From Euglena gracilis (lineage: Eukaryota > Euglenida > Euglenophyceae > Euglenales): a stretch of 64,000 bases of DNA. Location of the stretch: assembly GCA_039621445.1 (NCBI GenBank), contig CP154955.1:51551384-51615383 (forward strand), given 5' to 3'. Shown in pieces: positions 53,371 through 64,000 of the stretch (its first letter is position 1; every line of letters starts with the position of its first letter). Under the pieces are notes generated by a model that worked only from the letters and a program-made list of their open reading frames with translations, ran no database searches and was not told the DNA's origin. The translations under genes and the position numbers were made by a program.

Positions 53371-55871
53371 CACACCCACCCATATCTTCCAGATTAAAGC
53401 CTGGTCACCGCCCTTCTCCAAGGCACACCAATTGCAATGGAGTGCATAATGTGTTATGGGGGGAGGGTGGGGCAGGCGACACCTTTGCACATCCCCCAGA
53501 AAGTTGTCACCGAGCTCAAGTTGTCAGCGAGCTCGCGCCTCGGTGACATCTTATCAGGCAGGCCGCGGGTGGGACTTTCTAATATGGCAAATCAGCTGGT
53601 TCTCAAGCCCAAAATGGGCAGACAACACTTTCACAAGTCTGACAACTCCTCCTGGGCAGCGGGAACCAGCGCGCAAAGGCCAGTTCTTCCAGGCGTGAAA
53701 CTTGCCGGGAAGCTATTCGTGTATTTGTACGCCTGTGTATATCTGAGGGGCGCGGTCTAAATGACCGATTTTTTGCGCCCAAGGCAATTTTTTCAAAATG
53801 CAAGATTTTTATAATTCTCTGTGCAAAGCGTCTGAAGGGAAAAAAAAAACTGTCCAAATGGAGGGATCTCGGTTACCCCCCAGGTCGGTCCGGACTCTCT
53901 AGCAGGTGGGGGGGTCCTTACCCCCTGGTTCAGGAGGGGGGGGGGGACCCCTCACCTAAACTCCGTTCACCCTCCTTATATTGAACCCTGGGTGGTGATT
54001 AGACAAAAAAAAGAAAACCCCGAAAATTTGCGCCGAAGGAAATACCACTCATTTCTTCTACCGGCATTTGCATGAAAAATCGACAATGCCTCACCAAGTC
54101 AGGCTCCAGAGGTTTCTAAAAAGTTGAAAATTTTCTAGAAATTCCTCTTAAACACACAAACACACACACACACACACACACACACAATAAGCCTCCCCGA
54201 GAAGATGACCTTTAAAAGATAGGAAAAGAACATGGGGGGTGCTAGGACAAGGGGGGTCAGAGTAAATGCAAAGATAAACACAACCCAACGTAGTGGGAAG
54301 AGTAAATGAATCCATTGAAGCCGCTCAACACCAATATTTCTTGGTCCACCTTCCGAATGGGCCTTGGAATGCCATTGGAACTCACCCCAAACCGACGAGG
54401 CCCATTTTCTTTTGCTGGGGCAAAATTTTAATATTTATCTGAAATTCATGTCTGTGTCAGCATGTGAATGAATGTGAATGTTTATGAACGGGCTTGCCTC
54501 AGTGTGTGAATGTTTGGGACCGGGGATACCATTGCCGCCAGGGCCAAAAGCACCACCCATGCGAGGTGTGCCTGCACAGCTGCGCTGGGGACCCTGTGCA
54601 GCAGCTTTGGCCTTCCGCGCCGACCTGAGGAACCATTTGTGACCAGGCTGCATTTTTCTGAACAAGCTGTTTCAAATCACGAACCTTAAAACTTTCTGAC
54701 TGAGGACACCACCGGCGGACCATCAAAATAAAAAAACTGAGTCCCTTTCTGTCCCCCTTTAATTTTTGTTGTCCAGAGCATTGCCTTTCATGTCCCAGGA
54801 GTCCAGCGGGCTGAAAATAACTGCTGAAATTTCAATTGTTTTGGGATTTTTGAAGTGCAAAAATAAAACGTGGAAAATGTCAACTTATACCAATTTACAC
54901 GTTGCCCCAAACGAATGCCCCCGGAAGGTTTCCAGCAACGGACCCAAAAACAATGGACCCCTGGGTCTTATTTGGGGGGTTCACCCCAAGGGCAGCGCGA
55001 TCCAACCAGTCAACAACCTAAAGCCGCCTCTCTCCTGTCGAGGGGGAAGCCATCATTTTTGTGTCTGAAATCGGTTTTCGGCAATTTTTCAAGAAAAATT
55101 TTCACCGTCCCCGGCACTTTGCACCGTCAGAGGGGGGTCTTATAATTTGGAGGGTTAGATTCCCATTAGACTTATGCGATGCCCTGCTTCCCTCTCCAGA
55201 ATCTTTGGCATCCAATCCAAACTGCAACTCTCGTTTCTCCTTCCCTGGGCTGACTCAGGGGAGGACCAAAATAGGACTGGAAACACCTCGGGGAACAGCT
55301 GCGGACGGTGGAGAGGTGGATATCCTCGAGGTGGTGAGGAACCTGGCACCAGATTGCTGTTGCGGTCTTCGGGGGCTCCGGCCAGCCAGCTGAGAAAAGG
55401 TGCTGGCTGGACGCGGCTGGTACCCAAAAATTGGCAAAAGAACCCGAATCCCACTGGGTTGGGTTTTTCGGCTCAATTTTTTGGGGAAAATCCCCAAAGG
55501 CCCTCAAAAACGTCACTTTGGCCATCTTTGACACTTTTTTCAAAATTTCTGGTGTGGGGTGCTAGTGTTGATGAAAGCTGGTTTTGGTGGCAGGGAACAA
55601 AAGCGGCGCGGGGGGGGGGGGGAGGCACTGCTTTTCTACCGGGGTGGTTGGCAGAGTTCGATCCAGGACTCGACTATTCCCGCCAAATGCTATGGAATTC
55701 ATTTCAATTGAGCTGCTTTCGGTGTGAGGGACCCCAAAGGATGCCGCACATTAGCCCCCAGTCCTTGCAGAAATGCGCATTTGTGAAGCGACGCCCTGCC
55801 TCGTCCATCTGGGGGTAAATTTGAATCCAGGGAGAGTGGGGGCACTCACATAACAGCAACAGATCACTGAC

Positions 55872-55966
55872 TGGCGCCACAGGGTGTCCGACCACGGAAG
55901 AACAACCACATGACGGAAGGGCTCGAGCTCCTTCCCGTCCAGCGCCACAGGCAGCGGGGGCAGGAT
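55872..55966 (-). CDS. Conserved exon of unknown gene, copy B
   Basis: 95 bases after ATCTCAG reading ILPPLPVALDGKELEPFRHV then VVLPWSDTLWR. Partner of 17,484-17,578. Copy B also has a strong GTGAGT donor about 24 bases further on, which copy A lacks. Confidence 0.5.
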
Positions 55967-55997
55967 CTGAGATACAGATAGGTGTGTGTGTGTGTGA

Positions 55998-56100
55998 TGA
56001 CACAACACAACACAACACAACACAACACAACACAACACAACACAACACAACACAACACAACACAACACAACACAACACAACACAACACAACACACACACA
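55998..56100 (+). repeat. CACAA pentanucleotide repeat
   Basis: About 19 tandem CACAA units, ending in a CA run. Confidence 0.95.
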
Positions 56101-56202
56101 CACACATTCACTCACTCACTCACTCACTCACTCACATACCCCAACACACACAACATATAGAGGTTTTGTCACATCACACACATTTTGCCACAAACAAACA
56201 AC

Positions 56203-56480
56203 ACAACACAACACAACACAACACAACACAACACAACACAACACAACACAACACAACACAACACAACACAACACAACACAACACAACACAACACAACACA
56301 ACACAACACAACACAACACAACACAACACAACACAATACAACACAATGCAACGCAACACAACGCAACACAACACAACCCAACACAACACAACACAAAGCA
56401 ACACAATGCAAAACACACGGCACAACGAAACACAACACACAACCCAACCCAACCCAACCCAACCCAACACCAAAAGCACA
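56203..56480 (+). repeat. CACAA pentanucleotide repeat, degenerating into CCCAA
   Basis: About 28 clean CACAA units followed by variants and five CCCAA units. Copy A (17,800-17,860) has only a short degenerate version. Confidence 0.95.
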
Positions 56481-57045
56481 CATATGTGCACACGCACACA
56501 GGTAGGCAGGCACTGTACTGTGATGGTGATTTGTGTGTGTGCTTGTGTGTGTCTAACAAGATTGTACATTGTATTTCGGGGTATTTGCAAAGACCCAAAC
56601 CATTTATCGCCTTTGGTGCCACAAAAATCTTTGCTTGACTTGTAAATTGCAGCTTTGAACCCATTCTTCAAGGTTGTGGATGGAGCTGGATCAAGCCACC
56701 CATGACAATGTAATGAGATGAATATCTCCTTGCAAATAAAAGAATTGAGGCTCCGGGAGCTTTTTTTTATGTACTCCAATTTAAATTGATTTTGCTTTTT
56801 ATCTGAAGCTTGATTGTTTGATCCCTAGAAAATATTCCTCTAACATTCCTCAAAATACTAGTTTTTTGGGTAAGCGCGTAAGCGCTTGAAGACAAGGAGC
56901 AGAATCAAAGAGAAAAATGTTTTGCGCTCCCCCTGCAAGAATGTTTCCCGATTTAAAAAGTAGCCCATAACAATTCTTTGGGGGCATACAGCCGTGCACA
57001 AAAACTCTTTTCCACAGTAGAAAAAGAATTCTTCTTTTTGAGCAC

Positions 57046-57186
57046 CGCCATGAGCAGCAGTGCCCCTGCAAAACTGAGGCCAGACCTTTGAGCTTGAAGG
57101 TTGAGCACCGTTGCGGTGAATTGCCTCAAGTGGTGCATCAAAAGAGGGACAGCGGGCAACGGAGGCGCAGCATAAAGGATGCGAAT
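57046..57186 (-). CDS. Conserved hydrophobic exon of unknown gene, copy B
   Basis: 141 bases after CTCGTAG reading IRILYAAPPLPAVPLLMH, HLRQFTATVLNL, QAQRSGLSFAGALLLMA. Partner of 18,450-18,590, with cancelling indels. Confidence 0.5.
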
Positions 57187-58261
57187 CTACGAGTCGGGGG
57201 GTCACCCCACGCCTGCATACTGACACACGGTGGCGGCAACGGCAGGCCAGTCCCCACCACCCCGCCCACCGCACGGGTGGCGCGGACTGGCGTGAATACA
57301 GCAAGGCTGCAGTCAGGAATCCTTTCTTTTCAAGACCGAGGGGTCCCAACAGAAAATTGGCTGGGTTGGCAGGCACCAAGACCCAGAACCGACCCGGGGG
57401 GGGGGGGTGCCTGCAATGGGCAGGCACCCCGCAGAACAAGGCACCCCCCTCTCCCCCCCGGGGTTGGTAAAAAGAAGCTTGACCCCAAATTGACCCAAGA
57501 AGTGTGTCCTCTGGACTCCCCCAGGGGGGGGGGTAGGCAGGTTTCCCCTTGGTGGGTGGGGGGGAAAATGGCCATTTTTGGGCCCTGGTGCCTTTGGTGC
57601 CGGGTCTGTATTGGCTATTAGGCCTGGTACAGTTCAAAGGGCTATAGCCCACAAATTGGAGCCATTTCGACTCACTAAAATCATTTTTAGGAGCACTTAT
57701 GTGCAAATTTTCATTTAAATCATTGATTTTCTGCAATTTTTAGTGATTTTCCCTATTCTGGCACTCATATCCCTAATGGGAGTGATCTTGAGGCACTATG
57801 CCAGAATGGAATGCAAACGGATATGCTGATAATGGCAATTTTTCCTTTGCTCAAGATGTCATAGACATGTTTTACTTGTATTTTCAAGCGTATTTTTGCT
57901 TTTTTGCAATATTTTTGCACAATTTCAGAGCTTTTTGGGTGATGTGGTGTTATTAGACACCCAAATCCCAAAATCTATACAACAGCAAACATGCAGTGTT
58001 ATTGGACACTCTCAACAAGCACGATGTGCACTTGGCAAATTTGCAGTCTTAAATGACTCAAAATGCAACAACGTTGCACTTTTGGTAACAAAAATGCAAC
58101 TTTCGACACAGAATCTGCATTTCTGCCCTAAATCCTGATAGGGATTTCCCTAAAAATCTGACAAAAGTCAGTATTTCTCAGTGGCATAGTCACTAATGAT
58201 GATATTTTGTCATATTTGCAGTATTTTTTCTGCTTACCACACTAACGGCATTCTTGCCCCC

Positions 58262-58352
58262 CCCCCCCACTTTATTCAGTGGGACCCCCTTACCGATATA
58301 ATTCGGACCCCCCCCACTTCATTCAGTGGAATTCCCTTACCGATATAATTCG
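58262..58352 (+). repeat. Two-unit tandem repeat
   Basis: Two imperfect copies of a unit of about 45-48 bp containing CCCACTT(T/C)ATTCAGTGG and CCTTACCGATATAATTCGG. Confidence 0.8.
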
Positions 58353-58578
58353 GAGGACCCAATGGTCATCATCTGCAACACCAATGGTGTCATTCTGCAA
58401 GGTTTATAAGAACCATAGCTCAGAAATGGTGAAATCCAGCTTTTTTTTCTTGTGCGCAATATGGGGATACCCACAATTTCTCACACGCACACTTTGATTT
58501 TGGAGGTATCATGCCTCTGATTGTACTGAAAGGTACAGACTGATGAATTTCACCGCAGTGGAACAATTTTCCATCCTT

Positions 58579-58824
58579 TTATGTGCATTCACAGTTTATT
58601 TGCGGTTTTTCAAAGTAGTATAAGCCACACCAACCACAGTTGTTCTGTGATTTGGCAGCAGCCTGCCACAATTCCGCATTTCTTCTGCGGTTGTACACCT
58701 CATTATGATCTTTTTGGCAATATGCCGATTTTTTTTTGATTCGGGTATACACCCAGTAGTATTTTTGTGCCATGCATATTCCGCAAGGCAATGTTTCTGG
58801 GCGATAAAGCCTAACCCCCCCCAT
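58579..58824 (-). CDS. Small Cys-rich (zinc-ribbon-like) protein, 81 aa
   Basis: ATG at 58,824 and TAA at 58,579 on the minus strand. The sequence has LPCGICMAQKYYWVYTRI (C-G-I-C), KKKSAYCQKDHNEVYNRRR, a Gln/Ala stretch and NNCGWCGLYYFEK (C-G-W-C), ending INCECT. Paired C-x-x-C motifs with C-x-x-x-H between them suggest a metal-binding ribbon. It lies in about 2 kb found only in copy B, with AT-richer composition and normal non-repetitive codon use, unlike anything nearby. It may be an intact gene, or an exon, from inserted foreign or mobile DNA. No family assigned. Confidence 0.45.
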   Translation of the reverse strand: MGGVRLYRPETLPCGICMAQKYYWVYTRIKKKSAYCQKDHNEVYNRRRNAELWQAAAKSQNNCGWCGLYYFEKPQINCECT

Positions 58825-61139
58825 TATTTTTGGCTAAGGCCAACCCTTCAGCCTACAGGCTGCACACCCAAGGCACAAATGCCAAATCTACAGTTTTTAG
58901 GGCTACTGCCCGCTATTCTGAGGTATGCGCCTCTCGGGATTCCCCATCGGCAACATCGTGTCCGTGCCGCGCTGCGAAGTCTTCCCCAGCGGTATAGGCC
59001 GCCATTAAGAAGACGCACAGCGCACAGCGCGCACACCGTAATAATAGTTCCCAACTTGTTACTTTTCGGCCTTAAGGCCCCATTAAGACTGCCAGACAGC
59101 AAAAATTCTTTATAAGGTCTTTAGACCAGCCCCCCACTCCTCTCCCCTTTCCCCCCCGGGCAAAATCGCTGTCGCCGGCAGTTGGTTTTGTAAATAGGCT
59201 TTCCTCCCTGGTCACGTATGACTGGCCAGGTGCCCCCTCCTTCCACACCCTACCCCTGCAATCTTTTCCGATTATGGAATGAGACCTCCCTGCGTGCCAT
59301 AGGCACACCCCAAACTGGGTGGATGGGACTTTCTGGAATGAAAACCTTCCAGCCGCACTTTCTAAGCGGGCTCTTCCACTTCCACCCCTTTACCGCAATA
59401 AGTAGTTAGACGCATAAGCGGGTAAACTCTTTTGCGCGTTTTGGGTTTATGGGTTCCCCTCTCTTCCTTCCGTTTCTGGTTTTTTACCTTGTGATGGAGA
59501 AGCAGACCCAAGATATGCTTTCCTGGTGTACGTTCCTCTATCTCACGGCCTTGCCTGTGTCCTTGCTGGCCTGGTCCAGTAAGGAAATCGGGCAAAGCCC
59601 TGGGAGGGGGATGTGTACCAGGCAGCATGAACATGGCACTGTGCATAGCAGGGGGGGGGGGGTGCCATAGCACAACCCACCCCAAAGTCTGACCCCCCCC
59701 CTGGTGGGTAGAAAGTGCCCATCCCCCTGCCTGCCCATAGCACCTCCCTCCGGGGTGCGACTTTCCTTAAAAAGAAGCCTGTCTGGGGTCAAAAAATATT
59801 TTTTGGCTGGTCTGCTGTTTGTGTCAAAAATAGCGGGGAAAATGTTTTCTCTGGGGGGGACACCCACTCAGCTCAACTCTCCCCCCAGGGAGGTCCGCCA
59901 GACCCTTTTCTCCACCCCTCTCCCCCCGGGGTCCAACCTTAAAAAATCCCTGGCTGCAGTTGGATTCTCCCTCCCTGGCAGCGAGGACGGGGGCCACACA
60001 GGCAGGTGGGAGCACCGCAAGGCAGTACAGAGACAACCGCCTCAAACTCAAATCACATACCCCCAAACGCAGGCGGCTGCTGTTCCCATTTGGCTGACCC
60101 ACTCAATGGACCTTCCCTTCTGTCTAAACGGCAAGCAACTGGGTGGTGGTGGTGGTGGTGGTGGTGGTGGGCGGTCCTTAAGGGAATAAAAAAAAAACTC
60201 CGCTGTCCCAGCACATGCCATGAAAAATGCACAGGGAAATGGGCGGGGAAATTCGGCATTTTTTTTAGGAAGAACAGGTCGACATCGGGTGGAAAATGAT
60301 TCCTCGCATCCTTGGACCATCGCCCAAAAAGTCAAAAAAATGTGTTTTCGACGTTTTAATTTGGACCCCGTTCAAGCCTCAGTCCGGCCCATGGCCGGCC
60401 CGTATGCAAGAAACAAAAAAAAACCTTCCCGTCCCTTATGGCCTGCCCTGGGTTGGGTGGTGGTGGTGCTTAGACAGCCAAAATACGGGTACCCCCCCCC
60501 GGCGAAACTGTCTCTAGACAAGTCGGCGAGTGAAGAGATAAGAGACAGGTCCCTATAAATCAGGTCAGCGGGTATGGAGGCAGGAGACAGTATCCCGGGC
60601 GGGTCCGGGTCAGAGAAAAGCGGTGCCATTTTTCGACCCCCGCTGGGCACAAATAATCCAAAGGAGTGGTATTTCTCATAATTTTGCGATCAGACACAAA
60701 AAACAAATAACACAATTATTTTCCTTCCATTTGGAATATTTGTTTTTTCAACTAAAAATGCGACGTGCTCAAAACTTTGGTAGGAGACAGGTCAGTGGGA
60801 ACAAGAGTAGGAGACATTTCTGTGAGGACAAGTTAATGGGTACAAGGAAGTAGGGACAGTTTCCCAGGGAGGACCAGGGCAGAACGGGAAGGCCTGACGG
60901 GGGGTGTTCGACCTCCCCCCCCCCCCACCTGGGAGGTGGGGGGGTCGACCCCCCCCCCACCGCAGCATTTTCACCAATTTTGGGGAAATGGAGACTTTGG
61001 CCGGGGAAATTTTTTGAAAATTCTTTGAAAAATGAACCAAAAATACATGATTTTTTGATGAAAAACCCACATTTTTCACAAACAATTAACCAAAAATTGG
61101 TTAATTGTGGTTTTGAGGGGTTTTCGGGGGGACCTCCTA

Positions 61140-61548
61140 TACCCGTGCCCCCCGGGCAATTGACGACCCGGGCAATTGACGCCCCCGGGCAATTGCCACC
61201 CCTGGCTGTGCCGGCCAATTTGTCACCCCCGGGAAATTGTTACCCCCTTCCATGCTGCCCAATTTGTCAACCCCCGTTTGCAGTATTGCATTGTGAACTT
61301 TCTTTTTGCCAACATGACTCGATTGATCTTCTATTTCGCTACAACGTGCTGAGAACTTTGCATACCAAACGCTCTGCACAATATCACGACCATAGCTGCA
61401 TTTTTCCTGCGTTCACTTGTTCTTGGTCATTTGGTTTAAATGTGGCTTACATGGGTGGGCAATTGACGCTCCCGGGCAATTGTCACCCCCCTCTGTGCTG
61501 CCCAATTTGTCACGTGACAATTGCCTGGGGGGGGGATGGGTCCCAAAA
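61140..61548 (-). mobile_element. CCCGGGCAATTG-end repeat element, copy 2
   Basis: Inverted relative to 15,612-16,040: GGGCAATTGACG units on the left, GTCACGTGACAATTGCC on the right. The positions do not correspond within the segmental duplication, so these are independent insertions. Confidence 0.7.
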
Positions 61549-62451
61549 TGGGTCCAAAACACACCCGCGCCAAAGGCACCGGAAGTTTTTTGGGGGTCCA
61601 AAAACTGGTGCCGCCAAAACAATGGGAACAAGTGGTGGGGGGGGTCGACCCCTCCCCCACCCACCACGCACGGGGTAGGGGGGGGTCCCCTCCCACCCAC
61701 CACCTTGTCCATCCAGATGCCTCAAGTTGCAAATTAGACTCCCCCCAAAAATGATATTCTCCGTTTTCGGCGAAGCGACAATATTTTTTCCAATCAAATT
61801 GCTGTCAAGGCAGCTCCCCCCCTGGTTCCCACCCCCCTCCACGAAACTATTTTCCCAAGGGCAGAATGGGAATCAGGCAAACAGCCAGATGGATGTTTCC
61901 AAAATACCAAAGAAAAAAGTCTCCCGGGAAAATGACCTAAAAGGGTGAACCCCGGAAAAATAATTCCTGAACCATCACCCAACTACTCAAAACCACCTTT
62001 CGACCCCGTTCGAGCCCCTGGCCAAGCCGAGCTCCTGGTCCCTGGCCAGGTCTTTTGGCCAAGGGATAGTGAAAAACTCTGTCCCTCACAGACTATAGCC
62101 GGAGCTCTCGCAGTTTTTTCCCCCCCGTGAAATTGTCGCCCGACAAATCAGCGAGTACAAGTCCAGTCGGCACGTCCTGGGAGGCTTGTATGGGCTCAGC
62201 TGGTATGGGTCCTCGGCGACAACCAGCGGGGGGGGGAGGGCAATCCTTGAGCAAGACAACGCTTTCCCATCCAAGCACTTTCAATGAAACTCCCCAACCA
62301 GGAGGAGAAATGGCCATGTTTGGTAAAAACGGGACAATTTCGGCGGAACAACCAGCATGTGCTGGCCGGCATTCTCAGGTTGATTCCCCCCCCCCTCTTC
62401 CACCTGCCGGGTAATGTCTGTCCTCCGTCTGGGGGGTGGTCGTTGGACATA

Positions 62452-62789
62452 CCTCCCCCCCCCCCTTGTCGTTGACACGCCAATGTTCCACGAAAGTGTC
62501 GTTGACACGGGGTGTGTGTCAACGACACAGTACCATAAAAAAATCGACCGCACCAGTTACAATGAATGACCCTGTGAATGCATGTCCGCCACACTGTGGC
62601 CGGTGCGAATGGGGATGGCATTCGAAGCCATGGCTGGAAAGAAGATTCAACACATTTTTGAAATGTCCTGGCTGAAATTTGTCAGAAACTGTGGCCAACG
62701 CAAAAGAAAAAAATATGTTCCAGGAAAGTGTCGTTGACACGGGGGGTGTGTCAACGACACGCCGTGTCAACAACAAGGGGGGGGGGAGG
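62452..62789 (+). mobile_element. TA-flanked inverted-repeat element with empty site in copy A
   Basis: Inserted as GTTGGACA-TA-[CCTCCCC...GGGGAGG]-TA-AGATTCTGACC. Copy A has the uninterrupted site GTTAGACATAAGGTTCTGACC at about 20,867-20,887. The ends carry CTTGTCGTTGACACG and its complement. The interior is about 180 bp of unique non-coding DNA. Confidence 0.85.
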
Positions 62790-63314
62790 TAAGATTCTGA
62801 CCAAAAAGCTGTCCTCCACTTGAGGGTCGGCCGTTAGACAAGAGGTCAAAAATCTGTGGACTGGGGGGGTACCCAGGATTCCCCAAAAGGTCTCAAAAAT
62901 TTCAAGGTTTCATTTCAAGTGTTTTTGCATTTTTGACAAAATTTGCCTAAAAGTGCCCAAAAAGGTATTTGTAGCCAATTTTGGGCAGTAAAGACTTTTG
63001 GATTTTTGGACTGTTTCGTGCCACGCCAAAAATCTGGACAGCAACCACAATGAGAATGCCCCAAAGTGCGGACTGCATGGCTTCTCCACAGTTGATGTGC
63101 TGCGGAAACAGCGGTACGGTGGGCCTCTTCAAAAAAAGAGGGGGTGCCCAGTGACCGGGGGTGGGGGGATGCGCTACAGATGGGTCAGACGGTGACCCAA
63201 AAGGGGTGGGTAAGTAGTGACAGGATGAGAACGGGAAGAAAATGGCCACGGGGGCCAGCGGGCAGGGATCTGAGCGGGCACTGGTGCACCTGATCTGTGT
63301 AACCACCCCCAAAT

Positions 63315-63425
63315 AGACTGTAATGGACTTGTAGTGGACTTGTAATGGACTTGTAGTGGACTTGTAATGGACTTGTAGTGCACTTGTAGTGCAATTGTAG
63401 TGGACTTGTAATGGGCTTGTAGTGA
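63315..63425 (+). repeat. TAGTGGACTTG minisatellite, copy B (expanded)
   Basis: About nine to ten units with TAATGG and TAGTGC variants. Confidence 0.9.
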
Positions 63426-63947
63426 ACCGCCGCCTCCGGCGGCGGGGGGGGGGGGTGCACTTCTATTTGGACCCCACCTGCGCGATTTTTGTTGATTTCT
63501 TTTAGAAATCCCATCACAATGGGGGTGGGCTTTTACTTGGACCCTGCCCTTGTAGCGGCCCCGCACTTCAACTGGGGGGGGGGGGTTAGGTGTCCATCCA
63601 TATCACCCACTTTAAACATAACCCACACTCGGTTTAAGACGCCTTGTCTCCCAACTGTGCCAAGAGGAAGTGGAAAAAAAAACCCTCGCTGTTCCAATGC
63701 AACAGAGACATGGGATGGGGACTAAGCTCTCGCAGGCAAACGGGGGAATTCTGTTGCATCAAACCGCAAAGCCCTTTTTTTGTTCGCATTCTGCAAATGT
63801 ATGTTGAAATTCAGCTTCAAATACAACTTTTGACAACGTCTGGAAAACACGTTTGGTTTTTGCTTCAAAAAAAACAACCTCCTTTTGAATCCACAATTCT
63901 CAAAATCGCCACCGTATGATTATTTGTAAGGCAGCTCCCCATCATAC

Positions 63948-64000
63948 CCGCCCCCCCCCCCGGGCAATTGTCGCGTGACAAATCGGGCAGCACGGAGGGG
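63948..64000 (+). mobile_element. CCCGGGCAATTG-end repeat element, start of copy 3
   Basis: C-run GGGCAATTGTCGCGTGACAA then ATCGGGCAGCACGGAGGGG; cut by the window edge. Confidence 0.6.

Larger units (their letters stand above)
57640..59690. other. About 2 kb of unrelated DNA present only in copy B
   Basis: Copy A goes from the block at 18,745 to that at 19,330 in about 600 bases, while copy B takes about 2.6 kb between the matching blocks (57,340 and 59,915). The extra DNA is largely free of G-runs, contains the Cys-rich ORF and a short tandem repeat at 58,262-58,352, and has a GC-richer segment at 58,900-59,040 that I cannot assign. Confidence 0.6.

Noticed and set aside
55982-56780. Open frames of 106-218 codons rich in Thr-Gln-His-Asn or Cys-Val
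   Set aside because: Produced by the CACAA pentanucleotide repeat, which is open in all frames.

Overview
This is nuclear-type eukaryotic DNA, most likely from a protist or microalga. There are no operons, no ribosome-binding-site architecture and no long intact genes. Coding sequence appears as short GC-rich islands (tens to about 200 bases) bounded by GT/AG-like signals, in a sea of microsatellites, G/C homopolymers and short inverted-repeat transposons. The one family recognised with confidence is mTERF (mitochondrial/plastid transcription termination factor-like helical repeats), which is expanded in plants and algae. The species cannot be named from sequence alone.

The large-scale layout is a direct segmental duplication. 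Copy A (1 to about 22,340, entering from beyond the left edge) and copy B (about 38,540 to 63,930) share the same ordered blocks, separated by a roughly 16 kb unique spacer. Each copy carries a multi-exon mTERF-family gene on the minus strand: A about 13.4 to 2.7 kb, B about 51.9 to 41.8 kb. Conserved exons of unknown identity lie upstream at 17.5/18.5 kb (A) and 55.9/57.1 kb (B). Exon lengths match exactly between the copies, while the introns differ by many insertions. Copy B has lost one candidate splice acceptor and has a longer C-terminus, so it may be diverging or decaying.

The most unusual feature is a 5.15 kb block in copy A (6,011 to 11,160) that copy B lacks at the matching position, inside a predicted mTERF intron. 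On the plus strand it holds a very GC-rich 278-codon ORF with a WFDNFWKR motif, a GC-rich ORF of up to 675 codons with a 268-bp internal tandem duplication, a possible terminal exon and a 118-codon ORF. Its AT-richer gaps carry seven copies of a palindromic repeat (core TGCGCAATTGCGCA or the TGCGCAAATGCGCG variant) not seen elsewhere in the window. I could not assign the block to a known transposon or virus class. It is the best candidate for something undescribed.

The rest is mostly mobile-element traffic, which the duplicated copies let one read as filled and empty sites: TA-flanked inverted-repeat elements (21.9, 29.9, 44.6, 62.5 kb), hAT-like elements with 8-bp target duplications (29.6, 42.2 and a nested pair at 52.5 kb), a GTAC-flanked foldback (43.1 kb), a 288-bp near-perfect palindrome inside an AT microsatellite (45.5 kb), a 3.3 kb composite insertion next to the last mTERF exon of copy B, and a 206-bp templated-looking patch at 50.65 kb. 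The spacer (22.3 to 38.5 kb) holds isolated GC-rich exon-like islands and, from 34.5 kb, an array of diverged modules also present at 42.7 to 44.4 kb.
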